Source: Anaerolineales bacterium
GTDB taxonomy: Bacteria > Chloroflexota > Anaerolineae > Anaerolineales > UBA11858
Reading direction: 5' to 3'
Length of the DNA: 36,853 nt
Assembly (NCBI GenBank): GCA_018335275.1
Contig: JAGXKM010000012.1
Location: forward strand, 1 to 36,853
Both the position numbers and the translations under genes were made by a program. A model generated the notes under the pieces. That model did not search any database and was not told where the DNA came from. It saw only the letters and a list, made by a program, of their open reading frames with translations. Shown here one piece after another: positions 10,633 to 21,619 of the stretch. Numbering within the stretch: the first letter of the stretch is position 1; each line of letters begins with the position of its first letter.

Positions 10633-11937
10633 ATGAAAGAACAAACGTTATTGGAAAAAGTTCAACCCGTCCGGCTGGAAAACGGCTTGACAGTGATGTT
10701 AAAAGAGATCCACACGGCCCCTTTGGTCAGCCACTGGGTCTGGTACCGGGTAGGATCCCGGGACGAAATCCCTGGAAAGACGGGGGTTTCCCACTGGGTG
10801 GAACATATGCTTTTCAAAGGTACACCCCGGTTTCCAGCTGAGGAACTGGAGCGGAATATTTCCCGCACAGGGGGTATCTGGAATGCTCTCACATACCTGG
10901 ATTGGACGACTTACTTTGAAACCATGCCCGTGGACAAAATCGACCTCGCCCTGGAATTAGAGGCCGATCGGATGACCAACGGCTCGTTTGACCCCCAGGA
11001 GGTCGCCAGAGAACGCACGGTGGTGATCTCTGAAAGGAAAGGAAGGGAAAACAGCCCAGGATTTCAATTGAAAGAAGCTCTCCGGGCGGCAGCCTTTCGG
11101 GTTCACCCTTACCACCACGAGATCATCGGCGATATGGCAGATTTAAAAACCATGCAGCGCGCGGATCTCTACGAGCACTACCAGACTTATTACCGCCCCA
11201 ATAACGCTCTGGTGGCCGTGGCAGGCGATTTTCAAACCGACTCCATGCTGGAGAGGATCAAAGAATTATACGGAGATCTTTCCCCCGGTGAGGAAATTCC
11301 CCGTCGCGCGCGTCCAGAACCAGCTCAAAGAGGGGAACATCGTCTGAACGTGGAAGGACCAGGGGATACCACCATCGTTGAGGTCGCTTATCACACCCCG
11401 CCTGCCTCTGACCCTGATTTCTTCCCCCTCCTGATCATGGACAGCCTGCTTTCCGGCCCCAGGGGATTAAACCTCTTCGGCGGAGGCGGTGTTTCCAACA
11501 AAACGTCTAGACTGTACAGGAGCATGGTGGAGGAAAATGAGGTGGCGATCGATATCCACGGCGGATTACCGGCGACCATTGACCCATTTCTCTACAGCCT
11601 CCACTTCATCGTGCACCCCCAGACCTCGGTGGATGAAGCTTTGGCCATCTTGGATGAGGAGATTACCCGGATGCAGGAAACTCCCCCTGCCAGAGAGGAG
11701 CTCCAGCGGGCCATGAAACAGGCCCAGGCCCTTTTCGCGTATGGGAGTGAGAGCATCACCAACCAGGCTTTTTGGTTAGGTTTCGCAGAGATGTTCGCGG
11801 AGTACGAATGGGTCAGGTCCTATGTCGAGAGACTAGCGGATGTCGCCCCAGAGGATGTCCAGCGCGCAGCGATGAAGTATCTCCAACCCCAAAACCGGAT
11901 CATTGGCACATATCTACCCCAGAGAAATGGACGATAA
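10633..11937 (+). CDS. M16 family metallopeptidase (catalytic subunit)
   Basis: HWVEHMLFKGT inverted zinc motif HxxEH; M16 layout. Confidence 0.93.
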   Translation: MKEQTLLEKVQPVRLENGLTVMLKEIHTAPLVSHWVWYRVGSRDEIPGKTGVSHWVEHMLFKGTPRFPAEELERNISRTGGIWNALTYLDWTTYFETMPVDKIDLALELEADRMTNGSFDPQEVARERTVVISERKGRENSPGFQLKEALRAAAFRVHPYHHEIIGDMADLKTMQRADLYEHYQTYYRPNNALVAVAGDFQTDSMLERIKELYGDLSPGEEIPRRARPEPAQRGEHRLNVEGPGDTTIVEVAYHTPPASDPDFFPLLIMDSLLSGPRGLNLFGGGGVSNKTSRLYRSMVEENEVAIDIHGGLPATIDPFLYSLHFIVHPQTSVDEALAILDEEITRMQETPPAREELQRAMKQAQALFAYGSESITNQAFWLGFAEMFAEYEWVRSYVERLADVAPEDVQRAAMKYLQPQNRIIGTYLPQRNGR

Positions 11938-11938
11938 G

Positions 11939-13231
11939 ATGACAAGTACACAGCCCCTGGCATCCTTACGCAAATCTTCCCTCCCGGGACCCGACGACAT
12001 CACAAGGCGCGAGATGGAGAACGGCATCACGCTCCTCATCCGGCCCAACTTCAACACCCTCTCTGTCACGGTTTCCGGCTATCTGATGGCGGGAAGTTTA
12101 TACGAACCCCTGCCCAAGATGGGACTTGCAAACTTTGTCTCCTCCACCTTAATGAGGGGTACAAAAGATCATTCTTTTCAGGAAATTTACAATCGCCTGG
12201 AATCCATTGGAGCCAGCTTGAGTTTCAGCGGGGGAACCCACACTGCAGGTTTTTCAGGAAAATCATTGGGAGCCGATTTGGATCTTCTGATCGAAACCAT
12301 CGGGGAAACGCTCCGCCGTCCCACATTCCCGGGGGATCACGTGGAGCGTGTGCGCTCCCAGCTGCTGACATCCCTGGACCTCCGGGCCCAAAACACCAGC
12401 GAGATGGCCTCCCTGGCCTTTGATGAGATCGTTTATAAAGGCCATCCTTATCAATATCCGGAGGATGGAACGCCAGAAACAGCCTCCACCATTACCCGCG
12501 ATGACTTGATCGGTTTTCACAGAGAACATTACGGCCCCCGGGAAATGGTAATCGCCGTTGCCGGTGCAGTTGAACCAGACAAAGCCCTGGAGACCATCTC
12601 CAACAGCTTGGGAGACTGGCACAACCCCGACCAACCGGCTGTGCAAACGGTCCCCCCTGCTCCCCCGCTGGAAAAAACAGAGAGACGCCATTACACGATC
12701 CCTGATAAAAGTCAAACGGATATTGTCCTTGGGGTCGCTGGACCTTCCCGACTGTCCCCCGATTTTTATGCGGCGAAAATAGGCAACAGCGTCTTAGGTC
12801 AATTCGGGATGATGGGATGGATCGGCGAAGCTGTGCGCAATAAAGCGGGGTTGGCTTACTACGCTTACAGCTCCGTGAGCAGTTCCATGGGACCTGGGCC
12901 CTGGACTGTATCAGCTGGTGTCGATCCGGATCACACCGAGCAGGCCATCCAGTTGATCAAACAAGAAATTAAACGCTTCCTCGACCAACCGGTGCCGGAG
13001 GAGGAATTTGCGGACAGCCAGTCCAGTTACATCGGGAAGCTGCCCCTGGCGCTGGAGTCAAACGCCGGTGTCGCCGGGTCCTTGCTCAACATAGAACGAT
13101 ACCAATTAGGTTTGGATTACTTCCACCGTTATGAGGAAATGGTTCGGGAGGTCACCCCCCAAGACGCCTTCCGGGTGGCGAATGCCTACCTTGACCTGCA
13201 GCGTTTGGGGATCGCCACCGCGGGACCCTAG
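11939..13231 (+). CDS. M16 family peptidase-like protein (non-catalytic partner)
   Basis: M16-like sequence with no HxxEH (MGLANFVSSTLMRGTK at that position); retains NKAGLAYYAYSS; start placed 1 nt after the previous stop. Confidence 0.88.
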   Translation: MTSTQPLASLRKSSLPGPDDITRREMENGITLLIRPNFNTLSVTVSGYLMAGSLYEPLPKMGLANFVSSTLMRGTKDHSFQEIYNRLESIGASLSFSGGTHTAGFSGKSLGADLDLLIETIGETLRRPTFPGDHVERVRSQLLTSLDLRAQNTSEMASLAFDEIVYKGHPYQYPEDGTPETASTITRDDLIGFHREHYGPREMVIAVAGAVEPDKALETISNSLGDWHNPDQPAVQTVPPAPPLEKTERRHYTIPDKSQTDIVLGVAGPSRLSPDFYAAKIGNSVLGQFGMMGWIGEAVRNKAGLAYYAYSSVSSSMGPGPWTVSAGVDPDHTEQAIQLIKQEIKRFLDQPVPEEEFADSQSSYIGKLPLALESNAGVAGSLLNIERYQLGLDYFHRYEEMVREVTPQDAFRVANAYLDLQRLGIATAGP

Positions 13232-13234
13232 CAC

Positions 13235-13603
13235 ATGAACATAAAAACGGGAGTCGACCTGGTAGAAATCGAACGCGTTGACCGCGTCTTCAAGCGTCAT
13301 GGTGAACGCTTCCTGCAGCGCATCTACACCCCCAATGAAATCGAACAATCGAAAAGGAATCCCCCCGAACTTGCCGTCCGTTTTGCTGCCAAAGAAGCGG
13401 CATCCAAAGCTTTGGGCACAGGGATCGGGATTATTTCCTGGAAAGATGTTGAAGTCTATTCTCACCCATCCGGTGAACCACACCTGCGGCTGCACGGCTC
13501 CGCTCTGAACATCAGCCGGGCCAGGGGAATTACGAACTGGTCAGTCAGTCTAAGCCATTCCAGGGAGATGGCAGTCGCTGTTGTCGTAGGGTACGGGGAA
13601 TGA
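13235..13603 (+). CDS. acpS: Holo-[acyl-carrier-protein] synthase
   Basis: GVDLVEIERV...LAVRFAAKEAASKALGTG signature. Confidence 0.95.
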   Translation: MNIKTGVDLVEIERVDRVFKRHGERFLQRIYTPNEIEQSKRNPPELAVRFAAKEAASKALGTGIGIISWKDVEVYSHPSGEPHLRLHGSALNISRARGITNWSVSLSHSREMAVAVVVGYGE

Positions 13604-13763
13604 CGATGGGGTTTTAACCTTTCCCTTCCTCATCGACCGGTGCCTTTTGGGTAATCCCCCGAATGACAAAGAAAACCAGGGGGAGCGAGTTTTTCATCCA
13701 GTAAAACCTATCACCGGTTAATTTTTACCGGCAGGATGGGTGCCCCCCCCCGCTCAGGCTGGG

Positions 13764-14978
13764 TCATTCATTTTCAACACTGGAAGTGACAGAGAGCCCA
13801 AGGACCCACCGGGACCTTATCAGGCCGTAAATAGCCCCGAGGGCGAGAAGAAAAATCCCCACAGGCGCAACCTGTGCCGCACCATATCCAAAGGGGCCAA
13901 AGAACTCCCGGGCACCTGAAAATTGCCCTAAGGCACTCAGGATATTCAATCCATTCCACACGCCATGAAAGAGGACAGACACGAAAAACGCCTTTGCGAG
14001 GCGCATAAAGTTTTCTTCTGTCCAGCTGGACGCCAGCCCCCAGCCCACATACGCAGCCGTCAACATATGCACCGCAGTGGTCCCAAAACGACTGATCATC
14101 GCAATCGTCCACGTACCTGCGTTTGCGGACAGGGCCAGATTTTCAAATAACGCATATCCCGCTCCGCTAACCATCCCCCATTTATACCCTTGGGCAGGGG
14201 TAATTTTCTTTTTAATCAGCAGCCACACACCAAGGGGCTTGATGAGCTCCTCCACCAAAGGAATTAAGACAGCTACATAAGTAAATACGGAAGTCACAAT
14301 CCCGGGGAGGAAAAGATATTTACTGGCCATCCGTTCCAAGATCACAGGAGAGGCAACAGACTGGGGTAAGCGCTCCAATACACGGGTAATCTGGGCTTTC
14401 AACGCTGGATGCTCCAGCAAGTAAAGATACCACATCCCTCCGATCAGGATCAATAAGAGCAGTTCAAGCAGCAGCACCAGCGCCGGTGCCAGGGTCAATC
14501 CACTCCCAAACGCACCCCAGAAACGCTGTGGTGATCCTTCAGGCAAACCCTTCTGACTTAAGTGGAGGATCCAAAACACGGCAACCCCATTGGCCAGGAC
14601 ATGAGCCAAGACGAGAAGAAAACGACCTCCGCCGGTCTCCCACTCCGCAAGATAGCCAACTCCCAGGAGAATGGGATAAAGGGCAATCAACCAGTCTGCT
14701 CCCCGCCATGTTTTTTCTTCTCCTGTAGACAATCCAAATAAGCTTTTCGCAGCGTACAACATAGAAGGCAGCAATAAAAACCCAACAAACCCCAGGCTGG
14801 AAAAGAACAGGAGTAACGTCGTTGTTTGCACTGCAGGGACAGGGACCGATAAGCTCCTACTCGACAAAGCCACAAACCCAATCCCCCCTAAAGAGATCCC
14901 GGCCAATAACAGGATCATGAAAAGACTGCCCGTAAATTGAATCCCTGAAGCCCAATCAAACTTCTGCTTTCCTTTCAT
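13764..14978 (-). CDS. PrsW family intramembrane metalloprotease
   Basis: Multi-TM; PLVEELIKPLGVW (EExxK), FENLALS, SVLFHGVWNG motifs. Confidence 0.85.
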   Translation of the reverse strand: MKGKQKFDWASGIQFTGSLFMILLLAGISLGGIGFVALSSRSLSVPVPAVQTTTLLLFFSSLGFVGFLLLPSMLYAAKSLFGLSTGEEKTWRGADWLIALYPILLGVGYLAEWETGGGRFLLVLAHVLANGVAVFWILHLSQKGLPEGSPQRFWGAFGSGLTLAPALVLLLELLLLILIGGMWYLYLLEHPALKAQITRVLERLPQSVASPVILERMASKYLFLPGIVTSVFTYVAVLIPLVEELIKPLGVWLLIKKKITPAQGYKWGMVSGAGYALFENLALSANAGTWTIAMISRFGTTAVHMLTAAYVGWGLASSWTEENFMRLAKAFFVSVLFHGVWNGLNILSALGQFSGAREFFGPFGYGAAQVAPVGIFLLALGAIYGLIRSRWVLGLSVTSSVENE

Positions 14979-14996
14979 TGATCAACCTTTCAGTCT

Positions 14997-16307
14997 TTAA
15001 TTATTCAATTCCGATTCAAAAACTCTTTGAAATTGATCCAGGCGCCACATCCAGGCCACTTTTCTCATGAAGTCAGAGAAGGATGGTAGGGTTTCTTTTA
15101 GCTCACGCAGGTTTTGCCCCAGACGATTCTCCTCTGCCCCTCCCGCCCCTCCCGGCTGGGCGGCATAAGAACCATGAAAAGCGAAGTAAGCCTGATTTAG
15201 TTTCCGGATCCGGTAGCCGTGATCCCAGAAAACCTGGCGGCGTTCTTCCATGTACGCCTCCGCTTCCGAAACTTTCCCCTCCTCCAACAAGCGGTCCACC
15301 GTGAGCCGTGTTTTGTACATTTCATATCGAAAATCAAAGGGGATCGGTCCGATCACTTCCTGAAGCCGTTCTCTTTCGGTTTTCTGATTCTCTGGAACGT
15401 TTCCTCCTGGACTATTATCCTCAGGTGGCAGCCGATCCGGGTAATACCGGGTGAACACAGCCCGATAGATCTCCCTTCCCGCCAATTCCGCCACCGTCTC
15501 GTTAATGGTCCGCATCTCGGGACTTGAAAAATACTGCAAACCAAGCGGGTGTAAAGTCAGGTAGTTATGAGTCCATTCATGGCCAATGACCTCCACCATC
15601 CAATTCAAATTACTGGATTCAATGATCATGGCTGGATACATCCCCACCCCTCCGATACCCACTACCAGAGCGGAAAGGTCCAATTCTTCTTCAAGTTTGC
15701 GTTCCAGGGCAATTTTCTCATCCAAGGTCAGGCCCGAGACCAGCATCACATTTGCCTCTTGGCGGATGACATCCCGGGGGGACACCACCAGAGCATGAGA
15801 ATCAGGTTCAGCGCGGTATAAAACAGGGGGGACAGCCTTTCCGCCCCAGGTGAGATCAAGATCCGCCAGACTGGTGTTAATTTGACGCTGGAGGACCTCC
15901 TGTACAAACGGGGCTAGATCCTGGGCCCGGGAACGTTTACCAGCTAACCTCTCCCTCACAGCAGCAGAAGCCTCATCGGGGTTTTCCACGTCCGGATCAG
16001 CGATGATGTTTTTCAACTCCTCCTCAAGCGCGTTGACATCAGCCCTGAGCTGGAGGTAATCCAAGACCAATGCCCGGGTATCAGCAGGGGATATATAATG
16101 TTCTGCACCCAAACTGGAGTGTTTTGCTTTGCCCCACAGGGCCGATATGGTCCAGGAGGAAAAGTTAAACTCCAGGGGCCGCGTAAAATCCCTGACCCCT
16201 TTCTCCAGGTAAGAGCGGTCGATGGTGGCGCCGCGGAGTGGCAAAAACAATAAGATTAGAATGAGGAGAGACAATCCCACTCTCTTTAATTGCGTTTTCC
16301 ATGCCAT
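14997..16307 (-). CDS. Membrane-anchored putative zinc metallopeptidase (HExxH), conserved hypothetical
   Basis: N-terminal TM; EVIGHEWTHNYLTLHPLG (HExxH) and downstream NETVAELAGREI acidic residues. Confidence 0.7.
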   Translation of the reverse strand: MAWKTQLKRVGLSLLILILLFLPLRGATIDRSYLEKGVRDFTRPLEFNFSSWTISALWGKAKHSSLGAEHYISPADTRALVLDYLQLRADVNALEEELKNIIADPDVENPDEASAAVRERLAGKRSRAQDLAPFVQEVLQRQINTSLADLDLTWGGKAVPPVLYRAEPDSHALVVSPRDVIRQEANVMLVSGLTLDEKIALERKLEEELDLSALVVGIGGVGMYPAMIIESSNLNWMVEVIGHEWTHNYLTLHPLGLQYFSSPEMRTINETVAELAGREIYRAVFTRYYPDRLPPEDNSPGGNVPENQKTERERLQEVIGPIPFDFRYEMYKTRLTVDRLLEEGKVSEAEAYMEERRQVFWDHGYRIRKLNQAYFAFHGSYAAQPGGAGGAEENRLGQNLRELKETLPSFSDFMRKVAWMWRLDQFQRVFESELNN

Positions 16308-16494
16308 ACAAATCTTTACTTTCCTTTAAGACAAGGCATCATGTATTCAAACAGTCCCTGTATTTTACCATGGGCAAAGAAAGGACCATAATAGGGACTC
16401 TTTAATCCAATTACCAAGATATTCAGTTTAAATACGGGAAGAATACGGATGTCAGGTGACAAAGTTAAGCAGAATACGTTTCAAAGAAAGAAAC

Positions 16495-17433
16495 TCACCA
16501 TTCCACTTGTGGGGCACGTTTGGCTTGGATTTCGAGTGTTTCATCCATCTCATCAGAAAGGATTTTTTGTCCCAGTTCCTCACCATACGCGGTCAATTCT
16601 TCCATTTTTTCTGCCTCATCCATGCCAACGGGCTCCTTCAAGTCCACCTGAAAGCGCCGGAAATCGATTTCCTCAAAAAAGGTATCCACCAGGTGAATTT
16701 GCTGGTCATCGGAAGACTGCATGAAAGCCCCTAATATGGGCTGGATCCAATCCCAGGCGAAAAACGATTTCACCTGATCAGGCTGCAGGTGGTGAGGAAC
16801 CCGCCCGGTGCCCAGGCTGATCAGGGTGGTTTCCGCCGGATCCCAACCCAGCACAAAACTGGCTTCATAGGCCGCCAGGTAAGCAGGATTATGGTAGGAA
16901 CCCACTCCGCCGTCCACGAACCTTCCGTCCACGGCAGGGAAAAAGGTCGGGGCTGCGGAAGAAGCCAGCACCGCTTTGACAAGGGACCAATCCTGATAAG
17001 CTTCCTTGAAAGGCTTGATAAAGCGCGTACGGTTCTCCACCAGGTCAAAGGTGGTGATGATCACATCCATAGGAAATTCGGATTCCCACAAGTCACCCAC
17101 CACCCGATCTCCCAGGACCGTTTTCAATGCGGTTCGGAGCGGTTCCTGGGGGTAGCGGTAGCGGGTCAGGGGCCAGAGGACTGAGCGCAGCCTTTTTTGA
17201 AAAATGGTCGTCCCAAATTCCAGATACAGGCGGTGGAGCTCCATCCCGAACAACCCCGAAGCGATCCCCGCGGAGATGATGGACCCGGTGGAGGTCCCGG
17301 CCAGAAGCCGGAAAATCTCATAGGATGGTTTACCCAGATGATCTTCCAAGATGGACAAAGCCCGGGTCACAATCACCCCCCGAATACCTCCCCCATCCAC
17401 TGCCAACGCAACATGTTTGCGAAAGGGTTTCAT
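16495..17433 (-). CDS. Patatin-like phospholipase
   Basis: DGGGIRGV oxyanion motif, GTSTGS nucleophile elbow, DGGVGSYHNP catalytic Asp. Confidence 0.92.
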   Translation of the reverse strand: MKPFRKHVALAVDGGGIRGVIVTRALSILEDHLGKPSYEIFRLLAGTSTGSIISAGIASGLFGMELHRLYLEFGTTIFQKRLRSVLWPLTRYRYPQEPLRTALKTVLGDRVVGDLWESEFPMDVIITTFDLVENRTRFIKPFKEAYQDWSLVKAVLASSAAPTFFPAVDGRFVDGGVGSYHNPAYLAAYEASFVLGWDPAETTLISLGTGRVPHHLQPDQVKSFFAWDWIQPILGAFMQSSDDQQIHLVDTFFEEIDFRRFQVDLKEPVGMDEAEKMEELTAYGEELGQKILSDEMDETLEIQAKRAPQVEW

Positions 17434-17603
17434 GCTCTTTCCTTTACTTGTACGTATTGAAATGTATTATGCCATAGAGTTTTTGGAACCACAGGATGAA
17501 AATATCCATCAAAATGAAAAAGCAGAGGTGAAATAAAACCTCTACTTTGCATGAACATACAATTCATTTGGTCATAAGGTGGTGATTTAGTTCCTGTCAT
17601 CAG

Positions 17604-17637
17604 AAAAAATTGAGGGGCCGTTTTCACAGCCCCTCAA
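17604..17637 (-). terminator. Rho-independent terminator for the subtilase gene
   Basis: Minus strand TTGAGGGGC-TGTGAAAACG-GCCCCTCAA followed by TTTTT. Confidence 0.85.
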
Positions 17638-17652
17638 GGGTTTCTAGGTTGG

Positions 17653-19476
17653 TTACCAGGTGGCGGTAACTTCGTTGGAGCAGGTGCTCGTGCCTGCCTC
17701 ACAGACCTGGTAGATGGCGGAGCCGCCCCCTTTCTGACCGGTGGTGTCAGTATGGGCCCCATCATTCTCCGTAGTGGCAACAACGGACCCGTCGCGATAG
17801 ATGTCCACGTTGGTTGACGTGGCCCCGCTCCAGGTCAGGTCCGCATACTGCGTCCCCCGGACCTTATAAGCGCTTACACTGAGAGTGAAATCGCCGCCGC
17901 TGCCGCCTCCCACGGTGATTGTGATGCTGTCGCTTCCGGTGTTGTCCCCGGAGTCGGTCACTTCGGCCGTGATGGTGTGGGTGCCATCGCTGAGCACCGC
18001 AGTGAAAGACCCACCCGTGCCGATTTGCCCATCCAAATCCGATGTCCAGACCAGTTCGCTTGTCAGATCGCCGTCTTCGTTGTCAGTAGCAGATCCAGCG
18101 AAGTCAATGGATGCACCTGAGTCGAACGAGGCCCCGTCAGCCGGGCTGGTGATGCTCACGCTGGGCGGACTGTCCGTGGTACCGCCCGTTTCAATTAAAA
18201 CCGGAGCAAAGAGCGAGGTGTCACTCACATCCAGGAGCGGTTCCTGGATCCCGTCCCCGCTGTCGTCCGTCCAGTCGAAGTTCCCGGCGTTGATGACCTG
18301 GTCGTAGAGGTTGTAGACATCCGTGGCATTTGCAGGGTTGTTGGCGCTGGCCAGCAGTGCCAGGGCTCCCGCGGCGTGGGGGCTGGCCATGCTCGTGCCG
18401 CTGATCGTGCCGTATTCCCCCTCTTCGATGGGGAAGGTGGAATAAATGCACGCCCCCGGGGCTGCGATGTCCACCGCCGAACCCCAGTTGCTGAAATCCG
18501 CTAACGTGTCGTCCTGATCATCATAGCAGGTGGGGCTGCCCAATCCTCCGGGTTCGCCGTCGAAATCCGCCAGCGCGCTCACTGTCAAAGCATTGTCGAA
18601 CGCGGCCGGGCTGTAATTGCTGGCGTCGTCATTATCGTTCCCAGCTGCCACCGCGAAAGCGACTCCCGCGTCCACTGCGCCCTGGATGGCATCGTATTCC
18701 GCCTGGCTGAATCCGCTCCCACCCAGGCTCATGTTAGCCACTTCAATGTCAGCAGCATTGGCAGCCACGTAGTCGATGCCGGCGATGATCGCCGAGCTGG
18801 GGCAGCTGCCCTGGCCGTCACAGACCTTGACCGCCCACAGGCGGGCGCCCGGCGCCACGCCCACTACGCCGAAGCCGTTATCCAGAGCGGCCACTGAACC
18901 GGCCACATGGGTGCCATGGTAATGGTCATCATCCCCGCCCTCGCCGCAGTAATATTCTCGCGACCAGGGGGGACCGCCGCCGCTGGTGTTCATGCAGCTG
19001 GTGCTGCTGACCACGTTGAGGTCCGTGTGCTCCAGGTCAATCCCGGTATCGATGATGGCCACATCCACATCCAGCCGGTAGTCGTCCGTCCCGTCAATAT
19101 CGATATTCCCATTTTCATCTGCGAATATACGCTGCACGCCGGTGGGGACGGTCTGCGCACCCACGGTGCGGAGCATATCTTCCACCACATAGGCCACGCG
19201 GGGATCATGCTCAAACGCTGTTAAACGGCCTTCCGGGATGTAGGCTGCCATCCCTTTCAACGCGTGCCGGTAAACATGGGATACCGTCAATCCATAATTG
19301 GCCTCCATGTCAGGGGCTGAAGCATTGATATTTACTCCCTCTTTAAAGACCACGATATAGTGGTCCTTCAAACCTCCCCCGGGTTTACCCGCCTGGGCGA
19401 TGCCCGTGCTGGGAAGCAACAAGGCCAGCACAAATAAGATCGCCATCAATCTGGTGAATCGTTTCCGAATATGCAT
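17653..19476 (-). CDS. Secreted S8 subtilisin-like serine protease with I9-type propeptide and C-terminal Ig/FnIII-like domains
   Basis: Signal peptide; IDTGID / HGTHVAGS / SGTSMASPHAAG catalytic triad; start set at MHIRKRFTRLMAIL. Confidence 0.93.
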   Translation of the reverse strand: MHIRKRFTRLMAILFVLALLLPSTGIAQAGKPGGGLKDHYIVVFKEGVNINASAPDMEANYGLTVSHVYRHALKGMAAYIPEGRLTAFEHDPRVAYVVEDMLRTVGAQTVPTGVQRIFADENGNIDIDGTDDYRLDVDVAIIDTGIDLEHTDLNVVSSTSCMNTSGGGPPWSREYYCGEGGDDDHYHGTHVAGSVAALDNGFGVVGVAPGARLWAVKVCDGQGSCPSSAIIAGIDYVAANAADIEVANMSLGGSGFSQAEYDAIQGAVDAGVAFAVAAGNDNDDASNYSPAAFDNALTVSALADFDGEPGGLGSPTCYDDQDDTLADFSNWGSAVDIAAPGACIYSTFPIEEGEYGTISGTSMASPHAAGALALLASANNPANATDVYNLYDQVINAGNFDWTDDSGDGIQEPLLDVSDTSLFAPVLIETGGTTDSPPSVSITSPADGASFDSGASIDFAGSATDNEDGDLTSELVWTSDLDGQIGTGGSFTAVLSDGTHTITAEVTDSGDNTGSDSITITVGGGSGGDFTLSVSAYKVRGTQYADLTWSGATSTNVDIYRDGSVVATTENDGAHTDTTGQKGGGSAIYQVCEAGTSTCSNEVTATW

Positions 19477-19766
19477 GATGGATCCTCCTTTGGGATTAGA
19501 GTGAATATGGTGCTGAGCGCGGACCCTATCCATACCCCCAATGGTTAAACCCGTCTTTGAGAAATCCGCAAGCCTCAACAGAATTCATTTCCTGTATTCT
19601 AGCAACCTCTTCCCCCTCCGTCAACAAAAGGAAAAAAATCTAGCCCAGTTTTTCCTTAAAATTTTGTGTTAGCTTGGATCCATAAAAGGGTGGATTCCGG
19701 AGAGGCTTTGAGAACTATCCGAAGCAAATCAATATGAAAAAAGGCCTCATTTTATGGTATCCAAGG

Positions 19767-21239
19767 TTAGGTCTTTTCAAAATTCCAGCGCCGGTAGGGC
19801 GACCAATCGGGCAGTCCAAACCACAGTTCGAGCCCCTCGACTGCTCCCTCCTGGTTTCGGGCAAAGATGACCTGCCCCTCAAACTCCAGAAGTTCAAAGA
19901 GGTCTCGCTCCGTGGGTACTGCGGACATGATCAGATCTTCAAACTCATATTCGATTCGTAAAATAGGGTCCCAAGGATGATCCTCAACCGATTTCCATCC
20001 CAATTCTAACTTCACGCCCGGCATTTCGTATGTCCCTTGATAGGCTTCAAGATCCCCCCTGTCTAACCGGACAGGGGTCACCACCTCCGGTTCCCATCCC
20101 GGCCAGCCCAGAAAAGAGGCGATGCCCCGCTCCACCTCAGGCCAGACCACATAGCCATTAGCCCCGTTGGTGAGGACAGCGATGCTTTCCCTGCGTTCCG
20201 GATAGGCGATGACCTGGCCCTGCCAGCCCCGGGTGGCTCCGCCGTGATTAAAGCGGAGATTAAGACCCTCTCCCAGGACGCGCACGCCGAGGCCAAAATC
20301 CCAGAAGTGGGTCTCAAGCATTGCTTGAACCAAATCCGGGCTCAGGACCTCCCCTTCTTCGCCGTGGTAGGCGCGCATGATGTCCAGGGTCAATCTCAGC
20401 AAATCAGAAGGTGTGCTCCACAACCCTCCCGCTCCCGATTCGACATGAATAGGTCCCTTCCCGGGGATGGGCTGACCGTTGGAATGACCGCTGGCAGCCC
20501 GGCCTTCAAATTCCGGGTCCAGGGGCGCATAGATGCTGTTCTGCATGCCCAATGGCGAAAAGACTCGCTCCCGCATGACCTCAGGGAAAGGTTCGCCCAT
20601 GACTTCTTCGATCACTTTCTGGACCACGAGATAGCCCCCTCCCGAATAGCGGAAACCTTCCCCGGGCGGCTTGATGACCTTAACCGGAGGGGAATTGACG
20701 ATCTCCGCTCCCTCCAGAACCTGGCGGAGATCCGGAAGCTCATCATCCATCCCGTAGCCTTCAAAACCCAGCGTGCTGACCCCGGCCGAATGGGACAACA
20801 AACGGCGCAGGGTGACTTCCCCTCTGTGGCCCCCCCGGGGAAGATGCCACGCCTCAAGGTAGGTTTTTACATCTTCATCCAGTGATAACAAACCTTCGCG
20901 AACCAGATGCAGTGCCCCCACCGCGGTGACGAACTTGCTGATGGACGCCGTCTGGAAAAGGGAACATGGGGTTGCTTGCGCTGCTCCTCCCTCCTCAAGC
21001 ACGCCCCAGGCCTGGGACCAAGCGATCTCCATATCCCGGACAACGGCAGCAGACACAGCCGGGACGTGAAAACGTTCCATCCGGTCTTCTACACACCAAT
21101 CGGTTTTTGACTGTCCCGAAATCACTTTGGCAGGGAGCGGGCTATCCGGCAATCCGGGCCCAAAACCAGCGGGGTCTCTGTTCTCTTTTGGCATGCGGGT
21201 CTCAGATTTCTCCATGCTCTCATTTACTCCATCATTCAC
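19767..21239 (-). CDS. Serine hydrolase (class C beta-lactamase/penicillin-binding-protein-like)
   Basis: FQTASISKFVTAVGALHL (SxxK) and RYSGGGYLVVQKVIEEV (YxG-like). Confidence 0.88.
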   Translation of the reverse strand: MNDGVNESMEKSETRMPKENRDPAGFGPGLPDSPLPAKVISGQSKTDWCVEDRMERFHVPAVSAAVVRDMEIAWSQAWGVLEEGGAAQATPCSLFQTASISKFVTAVGALHLVREGLLSLDEDVKTYLEAWHLPRGGHRGEVTLRRLLSHSAGVSTLGFEGYGMDDELPDLRQVLEGAEIVNSPPVKVIKPPGEGFRYSGGGYLVVQKVIEEVMGEPFPEVMRERVFSPLGMQNSIYAPLDPEFEGRAASGHSNGQPIPGKGPIHVESGAGGLWSTPSDLLRLTLDIMRAYHGEEGEVLSPDLVQAMLETHFWDFGLGVRVLGEGLNLRFNHGGATRGWQGQVIAYPERRESIAVLTNGANGYVVWPEVERGIASFLGWPGWEPEVVTPVRLDRGDLEAYQGTYEMPGVKLELGWKSVEDHPWDPILRIEYEFEDLIMSAVPTERDLFELLEFEGQVIFARNQEGAVEGLELWFGLPDWSPYRRWNFEKT

Positions 21240-21619
21240 TAATAGAAGCTCCCCAACCTGAATATCTATTTCTTATCTAGGTCTCAGTTCCTGTGTTCAT
21301 ATCCCCGTACATTCACAAAGTCCAAACTAAAAATATTATGCCATAAAACAGAACACAAAATCTCCCCTTCCAAGGACAAATGTGGATGAAAAGTTCTTGC
21401 ATCATAGAGGAAGGTAACCTGACTCAAGCCCACCCGAAAGAATTTAAAACCTTTCATTTAACACGGTGATTTCCCACTTATATCAGGGCTCCTAACAAAA
21501 ATTTTAGGGTTCAGGTTATAGAAACGCCCAGAATTTGCAGTCCTGTTAGAACTAGGTTCTAGAGCATACATATTTCCCCGATAGTTTCAAGGCTGTGCTA
21601 ATCTCTATATTACATCTGG

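Noticed and set aside
13714-13734. CCGGT/ACCGG hairpin after acpS as terminator
   Set aside because: Only a 5-bp stem with the T-rich stretch in the loop rather than after it.
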